A stretch of 25,969 nt of DNA from Phycisphaerae bacterium. GTDB lineage: Bacteria > Planctomycetota > Phycisphaerae > UBA1845 > UTPLA1. The stretch is from contig JAJDEC010000062.1 of assembly GCA_029259995.1 (NCBI GenBank), positions 1-25,969 on the forward strand, read 5' to 3'. Both the position numbers and the translations under genes were made by a program. How positions within the stretch are numbered: the stretch's first letter is position 1; every line of letters starts with the position of its first letter. The notes beneath the pieces are model-generated. The model did no database searches. It was not told where the DNA came from and worked only from the letters and a program-made list of their open reading frames with translations. This document shows positions 1-7,609 of the stretch, piece by piece.

Positions 1-2
1 TT

Positions 3-347
3 GTCTTTTCCCTGGACTCCGTGATCACGGCTGTCGGCATGGCGGATTCAATCTATGTCATGATTGCCGCCGTCGTCATCTCCGTCGGGATCATGTTGAT
101 CGCAGCGGGCGCGATCGGTCGATTCGTCAACGAAAACCCGACCGTCAAGATGCTCGCATTGTCATTCCTGATTCTGATCGGCGTCTTGCTGGTCGCAGAC
201 GGCCTGGGCCAACACCTGAACAAGGGCTACGCCTACTTCGCCATGGCCTTCTCACTGGGCGTTGAATTGCTCAACATGCGGGCGAGAAAATCCGGCGACA
301 GACCAACAACGACGGCTACTTCTTCGCAACCAGAAGCTGAATGCTGA
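3..347 (+). CDS. TerC family integral membrane protein, 3' end only
   Basis: The reading frame is open from the first bases of the window, so this is the C-terminal part of a gene that starts upstream. It begins with FSLDSVITAVGMA, followed by two or three hydrophobic segments and the stretch PTVKMLALSFLILIG and YFAMAFSLGVELLN. This is the characteristic end of TerC proteins, a family named for tellurite resistance and associated with metal-ion handling or export at the membrane. The substrate cannot be told from this fragment. A GTG within it could look like a start but lies inside the conserved family core, so I treat the gene as truncated by the window edge. Its last 32 bases overlap the 3' end of egtD on the other strand. 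Confidence 0.85.
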   Translation, partial: VFSLDSVITAVGMADSIYVMIAAVVISVGIMLIAAGAIGRFVNENPTVKMLALSFLILIGVLLVADGLGQHLNKGYAYFAMAFSLGVELLNMRARKSGDRPTTTATSSQPEAEC

Positions 348-1290
348 AGTAGTCCTTGTCGTCCGTCCAGATTTGCTCAACATCCCAGCCCGCGGGCCCC
401 GCCAATTCCGCGAAACGCTCCGGCGAATACTTGTGCGAATTCTCCGTGTGAATCGTCTCGCCCTTGTCGAATGAAAACGTCTCGCCGCCGATTGTCACGA
501 CCTGTCGCATCGTACTGACGAGATGCATCTCAATCCGACTGTGTGCCTCGTTAAAAACGGCGCGATGCTCGAAGGCGCCTAGGTCAAAATCCGCATCAAG
601 CTCACGATTGATGTGTTCGAGGAGGTTGACGTTGAATGCCGCCGTCACGCCTTCACTGTCGTCATAGGCGCGCTCCAACACAGCGACGTCTTTCTTCAAA
701 TCGACGCCCAACAGCACGCGGCCTCCGTTCGTCTCGTCGTACATGTTCTTGAGCAACTCCTGCGCCTGCTCCGGCGTGAAGTTACCGATCGTCGAACCCG
801 GAAAGTACGCCGTCCGAGGCGCATTACTGTCCATCGCTTCCGGTAAATCGAAAGGGCGCGTGAAATCCGCGCACACCGGAAGAATCGGCAGATCCTGAAA
901 TCGCTCGGAGATTCGCTCCGCCGCTTCAACGAGATGCTCTCGTGAAATATCGACGGGCACATACGACGACGGCGCCTCCAGCGGCTCCAACAACAACGGC
1001 GTCTTCATACTGCTGCCGCTCCCATATTCGATCACCACCGTGCCGGGACCGATCGCTTCCGCCATTTCTTCCGCGTTCTCCTCCATGATGCCGATCTCGG
1101 TCCGTGTCGGATAGTAGTCCTTCGCCTCACAGATCGCGTCGAACAACTCGGACCCGCGCTTGTCATACAGGTACTTGCTCGGGAGCGTCTTCTGATCGCC
1201 GCGCAAACCGGCGACGACCTCCCGACGGAAGACATCTGTCTCCACGGAAAAGTCCGTCAGTTCGAGCTGAGTATCGTCTTGAAAGGTCAT
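316..1290 (-). CDS. egtD: L-histidine N(alpha)-methyltransferase (EgtD)
   Basis: EgtD transfers three methyl groups from S-adenosylmethionine to histidine to give hercynine (histidine betaine), the first step of ergothioneine synthesis in the cytoplasm. The 324-residue length is normal for the family. Visible family marks are DYYPTRTE near residue 60, the SAM loop EYGSGSS at 88-94, VPVDIS with D114, PGSTIGNF with N170, Y209, and HTENSHKY with E283 and S285. These align closely with histidine- and SAM-contacting residues known from mycobacterial EgtD. I chose the ATG that overlaps the egtB stop codon as ATGA, although the frame is open further upstream inside egtB. The overlap implies translational coupling, with egtB first. 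The 3' end overlaps the convergent TerC-family gene by 32 bases. Confidence 0.93.
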   Translation of the reverse strand: MTFQDDTQLELTDFSVETDVFRREVVAGLRGDQKTLPSKYLYDKRGSELFDAICEAKDYYPTRTEIGIMEENAEEMAEAIGPGTVVIEYGSGSSMKTPLLLEPLEAPSSYVPVDISREHLVEAAERISERFQDLPILPVCADFTRPFDLPEAMDSNAPRTAYFPGSTIGNFTPEQAQELLKNMYDETNGGRVLLGVDLKKDVAVLERAYDDSEGVTAAFNVNLLEHINRELDADFDLGAFEHRAVFNEAHSRIEMHLVSTMRQVVTIGGETFSFDKGETIHTENSHKYSPERFAELAGPAGWDVEQIWTDDKDYFSIQLLVAKK

Positions 1291-2603
1291 GCATTCCTCG
1301 CTAACCGTAGGCCTGAAAACTGCCATCGAGCGGCAGCAGAAAAATAATTTCGATAAGTACCGCGCACGTGCGAACCCGAAGTCGCACATGATCCGCCGCG
1401 CAACACAAATTGATTGCACATGAATTTCGCGTTGTATTCGCCAATCGCCCCCTCAGGCGTGCGATACCCCGGATACGCCGAATACGCGCTGGACGTCCAT
1501 TCCCACACATCGCCGATCATCCGTCGCAACGAAATCGCCGCGCGATCGGTATCAACCAGTGCGGCGGGATGAAATCGATGCCCCTCCAGGAGAGCGCCTT
1601 GTTCCGTCGCGCCATCTGCCGCCGATTCCCACTCGGATTCCGTTGGCAATCGCGCCCCCGCCCATCGCGCGTAGGCGTCGGATTCAAAATAGCTTACGTG
1701 GCAGACCGGTTCCGTGAGATCAACAGGGCGCATCCCGGCCAACGTGAAGTTCTCCCATCCACCGTCAGTCTTCTCCCAATAGAGCGGTGAATGCCAGCCT
1801 TCTCGGCCGACCGCGATCCAGCCATCCGACAACCAAAGATCCGAACGCGCATAACCACCGTCCTCGATGAACTGGATGAATTCTCCGTTCGTCACAGGTC
1901 GATCCGACAGCGCAAATCGATCCAGCCAGACGCGATGACGCGGCGTCTCGTTATCGTAACAAAATCCCTCGCCCGAAAACCCGATCTCTCGCAACCCGTC
2001 ATCAAGTTCCACCCAACGAACAGATCCCGTGGATCCAATCGCGGAAGCCGCCGAATCGTCGACCTGATAGGCAGGACGAAGCGGATTTGCCCAGAACAAC
2101 GCCTTGATATCCGTCAGGATCAGTTCCTGATGCTGCTGCTCGTGATTCAGACCGATGAGAATCGTTGACGCCGCACGCTTGGCAATGTCGTTGCTGGCGC
2201 CCTCAATAAACGCCAGCACCCGATCGTCTATCGCACGACGATAATCCAGCACTTCGTCCAGTGACGGCCGCGTCAGCAACCCCCTGTGCGGTCTCGAATA
2301 CTGCCGACCCACGGAATTGTAGTACGAATTGAAGAGATAGAGATACGTCTCATCAAACGGCGCATATTTCGGATCATGGGCAGCCAGTACGAACGTCTCA
2401 AAGAACCACGTCGAATGCGCCAAGTGCCACTTCGCCGGGCTCGCCTCCGCCATCGCCTGCACTGCGCAATCCTCCGCAGTTAGCGGGGCGACGAGATTTA
2501 ACGTCTCGGTACGAATCGACCGATAGCGTTCAGCCAGGCCAACGCCATCATTCGCAGCCGATGACGAAACAGATCCCCCCGAAATTGTCGTAATTGTGGA
2601 CAT
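1287..2603 (-). CDS. egtB: Ergothioneine sulfoxide synthase (EgtB), non-haem iron enzyme
   Basis: EgtB is an iron-dependent sulfoxide synthase that joins a thiol donor (gamma-glutamylcysteine or cysteine, depending on the type) to hercynine with oxygen. The 438-residue product has the usual two parts. An N-terminal DinB-like helical domain carries KWHLAHSTWFFE (residues 58-69) and the iron-binding HX3HXE motif NHEQQHQE (H154, H158, E160). A C-terminal formylglycine-generating-enzyme-like fold includes LPTESEWE, GDVWEWTSS and FVLRGGSC and ends RWQFSGLRLA. The ATG was chosen because AGGAGAG lies just upstream, whereas the longer frame has no such site. A sigma-70-like promoter lies about 190 bases upstream. 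No egtA, egtC or egtE is in the window, so the sulfur donor and the final C-S lyase are unknown. Confidence 0.93.
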   Translation of the reverse strand: MSTITTISGGSVSSSAANDGVGLAERYRSIRTETLNLVAPLTAEDCAVQAMAEASPAKWHLAHSTWFFETFVLAAHDPKYAPFDETYLYLFNSYYNSVGRQYSRPHRGLLTRPSLDEVLDYRRAIDDRVLAFIEGASNDIAKRAASTILIGLNHEQQHQELILTDIKALFWANPLRPAYQVDDSAASAIGSTGSVRWVELDDGLREIGFSGEGFCYDNETPRHRVWLDRFALSDRPVTNGEFIQFIEDGGYARSDLWLSDGWIAVGREGWHSPLYWEKTDGGWENFTLAGMRPVDLTEPVCHVSYFESDAYARWAGARLPTESEWESAADGATEQGALLEGHRFHPAALVDTDRAAISLRRMIGDVWEWTSSAYSAYPGYRTPEGAIGEYNAKFMCNQFVLRGGSCATSGSHVRGTYRNYFSAAARWQFSGLRLARNA

Positions 2604-2991
2604 CTCATCTCTCCTAATCCGGACGCGTCCGTCGATCACAACGCGCTCCGAGTATACGGCTGAATCATGGAGCGAGACGCCTCGCCATCCGCGCAAAGCG
2701 GTCCCGACGATCTTGCCTCGGAGCGAAGGATTGATTTGAGAATCACGATTGAAAAGGAATTCTGCTGCCAGAGAAAATTTACGCCGTCTGACATTGTATC
2801 ATTTCGGCTCGAAAACGTCAAGAAAAACACACTACATCGTGCATGACATGATGTATTCGCTCGCGAGTGTAGATTCATGCAACGTAAACATGATTCTGCC
2901 GCGCGGGAGTTCGATGGACCAATTCGATTCGTTTGCACGATCCGAAGAAACCGATTGTACGGGTATTGCGAATCGAATTCCTGGGAATGAC
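2604..2991. other. Intergenic region between transporter and egtB
   Basis: This stretch of about 390 bases separates the permease stop from the egtB start. It contains the egtBD promoter and the long egtB leader. Next to the permease 3' end there is a perfect 11-base inverted repeat (AATTCGATTCG at 2921-2931 and its complement at 2969-2979) with a 37-base loop and no T-run. Short open frames on both strands have no ribosome site or recognisable product, and I do not consider them genes. Confidence 0.6.
2793..2821 (-). promoter_or_regulatory. Predicted sigma-70-type promoter of egtBD
   Basis: Reading the minus strand, TTGACG (2821-2816) and TACAAT (2798-2793) are separated by exactly 17 bases. 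This is one mismatch from consensus in each hexamer. Transcription would start near 2786, giving a leader of about 180 bases before the egtB ATG. The match is seen directly; activity is inferred. Confidence 0.7.
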
Positions 2992-4527
2992 TCATCGAGC
3001 CGCCGGAAGCCGAAGCCCCTTCGGAACAATTAGACGTTCCGCTATTTCAAAGAGGCCTTGCGCAATGAGGGCCATCGCCGCCGCCGGAATCGCCCCCTGC
3101 AGAATCAGCGGAACACTGTTGAGATGAACGCCCGTCAGAATCGGTTGTCCGTATCCTCCGGCGCCGATCAACGCCCCCAGCGTCGCCGTCCCGATGTTGA
3201 TCACGATCGCCGTCTTGATACCAGCCAGGATGGATCGCGCCGCCAACGGCAATTCGACGATCCGCATTCGCGTCATCGCCGGCAATCCCAGCGCCTCCGC
3301 AGATTCTCGAACCTCCGGGCGAATATTCCGCAGACCCGTAAACGTGTTTCGAACGATCGGCAGCAGGCTGTAAAGAAACAACGCGAAGATCGCCGGTACC
3401 TGGTCGACCCGTTGGAAAATTGGAAGCATGAACACCAGCAGCGCCAACGCCGGAATTGTTTGAATGATCCCGACCGACCCGAGAATCGACTGTGCCGTCG
3501 CCGCGCCGGATTTCGCCGCGATCACTCCCAGCGGTATGCCGACAAGAATCGCCATCAACATTGACCAGCCGACCATCTCCAGATGCTCAATCGTTCGCCC
3601 ACGGATACTCGCGATCATCGATCCGTCGTCCACGACGACATCGAGGCGAAGCGTCTCTCGAATGAATCCGCTCGCAACGACGGCTTCACGCACGCGATTC
3701 AAGTCCGCCCTCGCATTCAGTCGCGTCATGCCATCCTCGTCGAGAGTTCCGACGATCCGTTTCCACGCGGCAACGACTTCCGGATGTCGATCGCCCATGT
3801 CTGTACGATAGAGAATGACCGCTTCGTATTCCGGGAAATGTCGCAAGTCGTCTCGCAATGACGCCAGACGGTACTGCTCGATCTTCGCGTCCGTGGCGTA
3901 CAGGTCCGTCACGTCCAACGCACCGTCCGCAACCCCACGATACGCCAGATCATGATCCATCCCGCGAACATTCTGTTGAGGCAGACCGTAACGGGATCGC
4001 AGACTCGGCCAGCCATCCTCACGTTCCATGAACTCGCTGCTGAATCCGAATGACAACGCCGGATGCTTCTTCAAATCGCTGATACACGAAATGCCAAGAT
4101 CCTTTGCACGATCCTCGCGCATCCCAAGAACATACGTGTTGTTGAATCCGAGCGGCCCGCTCATCGAAATGCCGCGTCTTGATAGCGCGGCGCGCAGCTC
4201 AGCGTTCGTGACGACTGCATCATTCGAGAGAAGCTCCTGCTTGAGCGTGCCCGTGTACTCGACATAGGCGTCGATCTCTCCCATCGAGAGCGCCTGAAAG
4301 ACAACCGTCGATCCCGAAAACCGCGTGTGCGTCGCCTCGACGCCCACCGAATTCGAGAGCAGGCGAAGCGTATCACCAAGAATGGCCGACTCAGTAAATC
4401 CCTTCGAACCGACAGTCACGGATGCAGCTGAACGCCCCCCGGCCCCGCTGTCGCCGCAGCCGACTTGTGATACTGCATAAAGCGCCGTGATGATCACGAA
4501 AAACGCTGGTTGGGAATTGCGAGTCAC
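2992..4527 (-). CDS. Fused substrate-binding/permease protein of a betaine/ergothioneine-type ABC importer
   Basis: This 511-residue protein joins the two non-ATPase parts of an osmoprotectant-type (OpuA/ProXW, EgtU-like) importer. Residues 8-20 form a hydrophobic N-terminal segment followed by Cys24, a weak lipoprotein-like site. Residues about 36-293 are a quaternary-amine binding domain (VTVGSKGFTESAILGD at the start, then SGSTVVFQAL and DAYVEYTGTLKQ). Residues about 311-503 are a permease with several membrane helices and the EAA loop ESAEALGLP that docks on the ATPase. The GTG start overlaps the ATPase stop (GTGA). Binding domain first and permease second is the reverse of the common EgtU/OpuABC fusion. 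Ergothioneine or hercynine is a plausible substrate because egtBD is adjacent, but glycine betaine or choline remains possible. Confidence 0.88.
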   Translation of the reverse strand: MTRNSQPAFFVIITALYAVSQVGCGDSGAGGRSAASVTVGSKGFTESAILGDTLRLLSNSVGVEATHTRFSGSTVVFQALSMGEIDAYVEYTGTLKQELLSNDAVVTNAELRAALSRRGISMSGPLGFNNTYVLGMREDRAKDLGISCISDLKKHPALSFGFSSEFMEREDGWPSLRSRYGLPQQNVRGMDHDLAYRGVADGALDVTDLYATDAKIEQYRLASLRDDLRHFPEYEAVILYRTDMGDRHPEVVAAWKRIVGTLDEDGMTRLNARADLNRVREAVVASGFIRETLRLDVVVDDGSMIASIRGRTIEHLEMVGWSMLMAILVGIPLGVIAAKSGAATAQSILGSVGIIQTIPALALLVFMLPIFQRVDQVPAIFALFLYSLLPIVRNTFTGLRNIRPEVRESAEALGLPAMTRMRIVELPLAARSILAGIKTAIVINIGTATLGALIGAGGYGQPILTGVHLNSVPLILQGAIPAAAMALIAQGLFEIAERLIVPKGLRLPAAR

Positions 4528-5291
4528 GACGCGATTCCCTCCAGCGGACTTCTCTGAGCCTGAACAAACGCCGTGACGAACGGATCTGCAGGCCGCTTCA
4601 GGAAATCCGAAATCCGTCCCTGCTGGACGATCGCCCCATCCCGCAGCAGCACGATCTCGTCACCAAGATACGCCGCCTCGCCGAGATCGTGCGTGACCAT
4701 GACCACCGTCTTTCGCAGCGTTTGAAATATCGCTTTCAGATCCGCCTGGAGCCCTGCCCGAATCATCGGATCGAGCGCCCCCAGCGGTTCGTCCAGCAAC
4801 AAGACGTGCGGATCGAGCATCAACGCGCGCATCAGACTGACGCGCTGTCGCTGACCACCCGACAGTTGCAGCGGAAATCGAGAGAGACCGTCTCGCGGGA
4901 AATGCGTCAGGTCCGCCAGTTCGTTGACACGAGACGTGATCCAATCCGCGGGCTTATCGAGAAACTTGGCAAGCAGCGCCGTGTTGTCGAACGCCGTCAA
5001 ATGCGGAAACAGACCGCCGTCCTGAATCACGTAACCCATCTGCCGGCGCCGCTTCAGGAGCTCCGCATCGACAAGCGCGGCCCCCTCGAATTTCACGACG
5101 CCATCGTCGGGCCGGATCAGCCCGACAAGCAGTCGAATCAGTGTTGACTTTCCGCAACCGCTCGGACCGATCAGGACCGTTGTGCGGCCTGTTTCAACTT
5201 GAAGATCAATCTCCGACAGCGCACGCTTGCCGTCATATCGCTTCGTCACGCCGACGAGCTCAAATGCCGGCCCCGTGCTGTCGGCCCTCAT
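4524..5291 (-). CDS. ABC transporter ATP-binding protein, osmoprotectant/EgtV type
   Basis: This ATPase of about 255 residues powers the importer encoded by the next gene. All motifs are intact: Walker A GPSGCGKST (about 42-50), Q-loop glutamine (about 90), signature LSGGQ (about 143-147), Walker B VLLLDEP (about 163-169) and switch histidine in MVTHD (about 201). The D-loop reads LGALDP, as in the ProV/OpuA branch. The protein stops soon after the core and has none of the CBS regulatory domains that many glycine-betaine ATPases carry. I chose the ATG five bases after the cytochrome stop. A TTG nine bases further upstream overlaps that stop as TTGA and is an equally possible start. No clear Shine-Dalgarno precedes either, so translation probably depends on the upstream gene. 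Confidence 0.9.
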   Translation of the reverse strand: MRADSTGPAFELVGVTKRYDGKRALSEIDLQVETGRTTVLIGPSGCGKSTLIRLLVGLIRPDDGVVKFEGAALVDAELLKRRRQMGYVIQDGGLFPHLTAFDNTALLAKFLDKPADWITSRVNELADLTHFPRDGLSRFPLQLSGGQRQRVSLMRALMLDPHVLLLDEPLGALDPMIRAGLQADLKAIFQTLRKTVVMVTHDLGEAAYLGDEIVLLRDGAIVQQGRISDFLKRPADPFVTAFVQAQRSPLEGIAS

Positions 5292-5296
5292 GTCTG

Positions 5297-7396
5297 TCAA
5301 AACGCGCCCGGATTGTCGTCGAGGGACAACAGAAACGCGATCAGATCCGACTGCTGTTGATACGTGAAACCAGACTGCGGATCCACGAAAAATGCATGGC
5401 CCACACCTTCGACATTCGAACGGACCAGATCCGGATCGGCCTGGTTGTTGGCAACGACGATCGCACGCAGATCCTGATCGATCAACGCCCGTAACGAATG
5501 GGCGGCGCTGACCGGGGCTGCGATCTTTCGCGTCTTCGAAATGCCGAGCAGTTCCGAATTCAGCACCGTGTAGCTGCCGTCCAGGTTGACAGCAATCGCA
5601 TCCGGATGAACACCGACGCCCACATCATGCAGATACGGCGCGTTCAGATAAACGCCCCGCAAACCCGTCGTCTTGTACCCGCCGGTCATTTGATTGAGGC
5701 CCGGCGGCAACCCAAGATTGTCCGTCGTTCCCTCCGCAGGCGGAAGTTCGATCATCGGCGGATCGGGCGGCAGCGGCGTCATCAGATCAAACGCCGGAAG
5801 CTTCGCCGCCACAAGCCGGCCCTCCAGCGAATTCCGCCCCAGACCGCGAACCGGATTCACGCCGAGTTCATCCGCCGGATGAATGACCTTATCCGTGTAA
5901 AACGGCGGCACATGACAGTCGTTGCACTTCGCCGCCAGGAATACCTCGCCGCCGCGCTGCACAGCCCCGCTCAACAGGGCCCCGAAATTCTCCGGCGTCT
6001 GATTCGGCGGAACATTCAAACTCACCTGGAATGCCGCCAGCGCGATGGCAGACTCAAGCACGCGCTCACCGGGCGGATTGAAAACAAGCCCGTTCAGTGA
6101 GAACAACGTCGGATCGGGAAACGACGGAATCTCGATCAGACGCTCGCGCTCCGCTGTCGGATAATTCTCGTTCAACCAGACCGATGGCCGCACGCCATCG
6201 GGAATGCGAATGTTCGGGTCCGCCGCATTCTGAAGAATCATCCCCAGAAACACCTCCGGATCGTGCTGAAGAACCGACTCCGGCGAGAAGAACGGGCTCG
6301 ACATGCTCAGTTCGAACGAGTGCACGGCGCTGCTGAACGCCGTCACGCCGCCAAAGGGCCCGATGTTGAATCCACCGTCCCATCCCATACCGCCTTCGCC
6401 GTTCACGAACGAATCCGGCACGCGAACCAATGAAGTTCGGCTGTCGGGCCCCGCATCAAACGTCCCCTTCGGCATCGACAACAGGAAATCGTCCAGTTCT
6501 GCCTCATACGCGATCGGATCCGGCAATGTGACCATCTCACCTTTGCTGTTGATGATCTGCCGCCCCGTCCTCGGAAAGCGAGGATCCATTGGATCGAATT
6601 CGCTCTTGTTCACTTTCACGAACGCCCCCGCGCTGTTCGGCGACAACGCGAGAAACAACCCGATGTCCAAGTCCGTGTTCGCCCGACCGACGACTTCGCG
6701 CCCCGTCACGACATCGACGGACGCATGACAGATCGCACAGCTCACGGCCCCGCCGTCAAAACCGACCGGCGTGAAATTTCCCGCCTGAACGTCAAGGCCC
6801 GTACGCATGACCGTCCCGGCCGGTATGACTTTCGTGCCCACTTTCAAATCCCGGGACAGCGTGATCTCCAGATTCGTCGTCGCTTCCTTCGGCCGAATCA
6901 AACACGTCAACAGAATATCCCGAAGGACCGTCGCCGTGCCGTCCGGATCATTCGCCGGATCAAACGAATCAAGCGCCGATTGAACCGTCGATTTACCGTA
7001 CTCCGAAGCGAAGCTGATGATGTTGTTGATGGAGAAAGGATCACCGAGTGGTCCCTGCAGAAACTGAAGACTCCCCTTGTCGATCAGCGCCTGCGTGTAA
7101 TGGACAAGCCCCAGGCGCAGAAAGCTGTCTTCGACGTCCGGATCAAGGTCCGCGTCCACAACCATCTGACGCGCCTCCGCTTCAGAGAGTGACTTCCCGA
7201 AGAAGTCGTACGTCCCCAGCTCACGGGACGGCGCAGGCTCGAACAGCGCCGCCAATGCGGGATCGTCCGTCGAAACAAACTGCGCCGGACAACTCGCCCC
7301 CAGTGAACCGATTGTCATCAGCACCAGCGCAATCATTCGACACTTGCGATTGGAATAGAATTTGGAAACGACGAGACTTCGAGGCGTTCGATCCAT
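5297..7396 (-). CDS. Secreted di-haem c-type cytochrome, peroxidase-like
   Basis: This 699-residue exported protein has a basic N-terminus and the hydrophobic segment MIALVLMTIGSLGA near residues 21-34, a Sec signal. It carries two classical haem sites: CAICH (C220-H224) in the sequence GGAVSCAICHASVDVVTG, and CNDCH (C491-H495) in AAKCNDCHVPPFY. The last third contains TTGLRGVYLNAPYLHDVG, a pattern typical of the di-haem cytochrome c peroxidase/MauG-like superfamily. Electron transfer in the periplasm is the safe call; peroxidase activity is not shown. The ATG is preceded by AGGAGA at good spacing. The gene is immediately upstream of, and overlaps, the ABC transporter genes, so the three are probably one transcript. 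Confidence 0.8.
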   Translation of the reverse strand: MDRTPRSLVVSKFYSNRKCRMIALVLMTIGSLGASCPAQFVSTDDPALAALFEPAPSRELGTYDFFGKSLSEAEARQMVVDADLDPDVEDSFLRLGLVHYTQALIDKGSLQFLQGPLGDPFSINNIISFASEYGKSTVQSALDSFDPANDPDGTATVLRDILLTCLIRPKEATTNLEITLSRDLKVGTKVIPAGTVMRTGLDVQAGNFTPVGFDGGAVSCAICHASVDVVTGREVVGRANTDLDIGLFLALSPNSAGAFVKVNKSEFDPMDPRFPRTGRQIINSKGEMVTLPDPIAYEAELDDFLLSMPKGTFDAGPDSRTSLVRVPDSFVNGEGGMGWDGGFNIGPFGGVTAFSSAVHSFELSMSSPFFSPESVLQHDPEVFLGMILQNAADPNIRIPDGVRPSVWLNENYPTAERERLIEIPSFPDPTLFSLNGLVFNPPGERVLESAIALAAFQVSLNVPPNQTPENFGALLSGAVQRGGEVFLAAKCNDCHVPPFYTDKVIHPADELGVNPVRGLGRNSLEGRLVAAKLPAFDLMTPLPPDPPMIELPPAEGTTDNLGLPPGLNQMTGGYKTTGLRGVYLNAPYLHDVGVGVHPDAIAVNLDGSYTVLNSELLGISKTRKIAAPVSAAHSLRALIDQDLRAIVVANNQADPDLVRSNVEGVGHAFFVDPQSGFTYQQQSDLIAFLLSLDDNPGAF

Positions 7397-7523
7397 GAAC
7401 ACTTCTCCTGACGCGGATTTCGGGGAATCAGATTCCCCGCCCAATCCATTGGTATGACCTGCACAACGTTCGCTATCTTGCCACGTTCGGCCCGTGATCG
7501 CAACGATTTGGGGAACTTTGCAT

Positions 7524-7541
7524 GCGATCTCGGCAGATCGC
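7524..7541. other. Perfect 7-bp dyad in the rhomboid/cytochrome gap
   Basis: GCGATCT and AGATCGC flank a CGGC loop. It lies about 130 bases upstream of the cytochrome start and 70 bases after the rhomboid stop, on the strand of both. There is no T-run after it on the minus strand, so a factor-independent terminator is unlikely. An operator or chance dyad are the alternatives. Confidence 0.3.
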
Positions 7542-7609
7542 TCATCGCAAATCAGCTTGAATTCAGCACAACGACATCGGTATGACGCCGGCTCGAATCC
7601 CGGAATGCG

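Noticed and set aside
2636..3033. Open frames on both strands in the egtB upstream gap
   Set aside because: No ribosome site, biased composition, no family resemblance; the minus frame also crosses the egtB promoter.
5498..6100. 200-codon plus-strand frame opposite the di-haem cytochrome
   Set aside because: Extreme Arg/His/Gln content and complete overlap with the cytochrome gene indicate a shadow.
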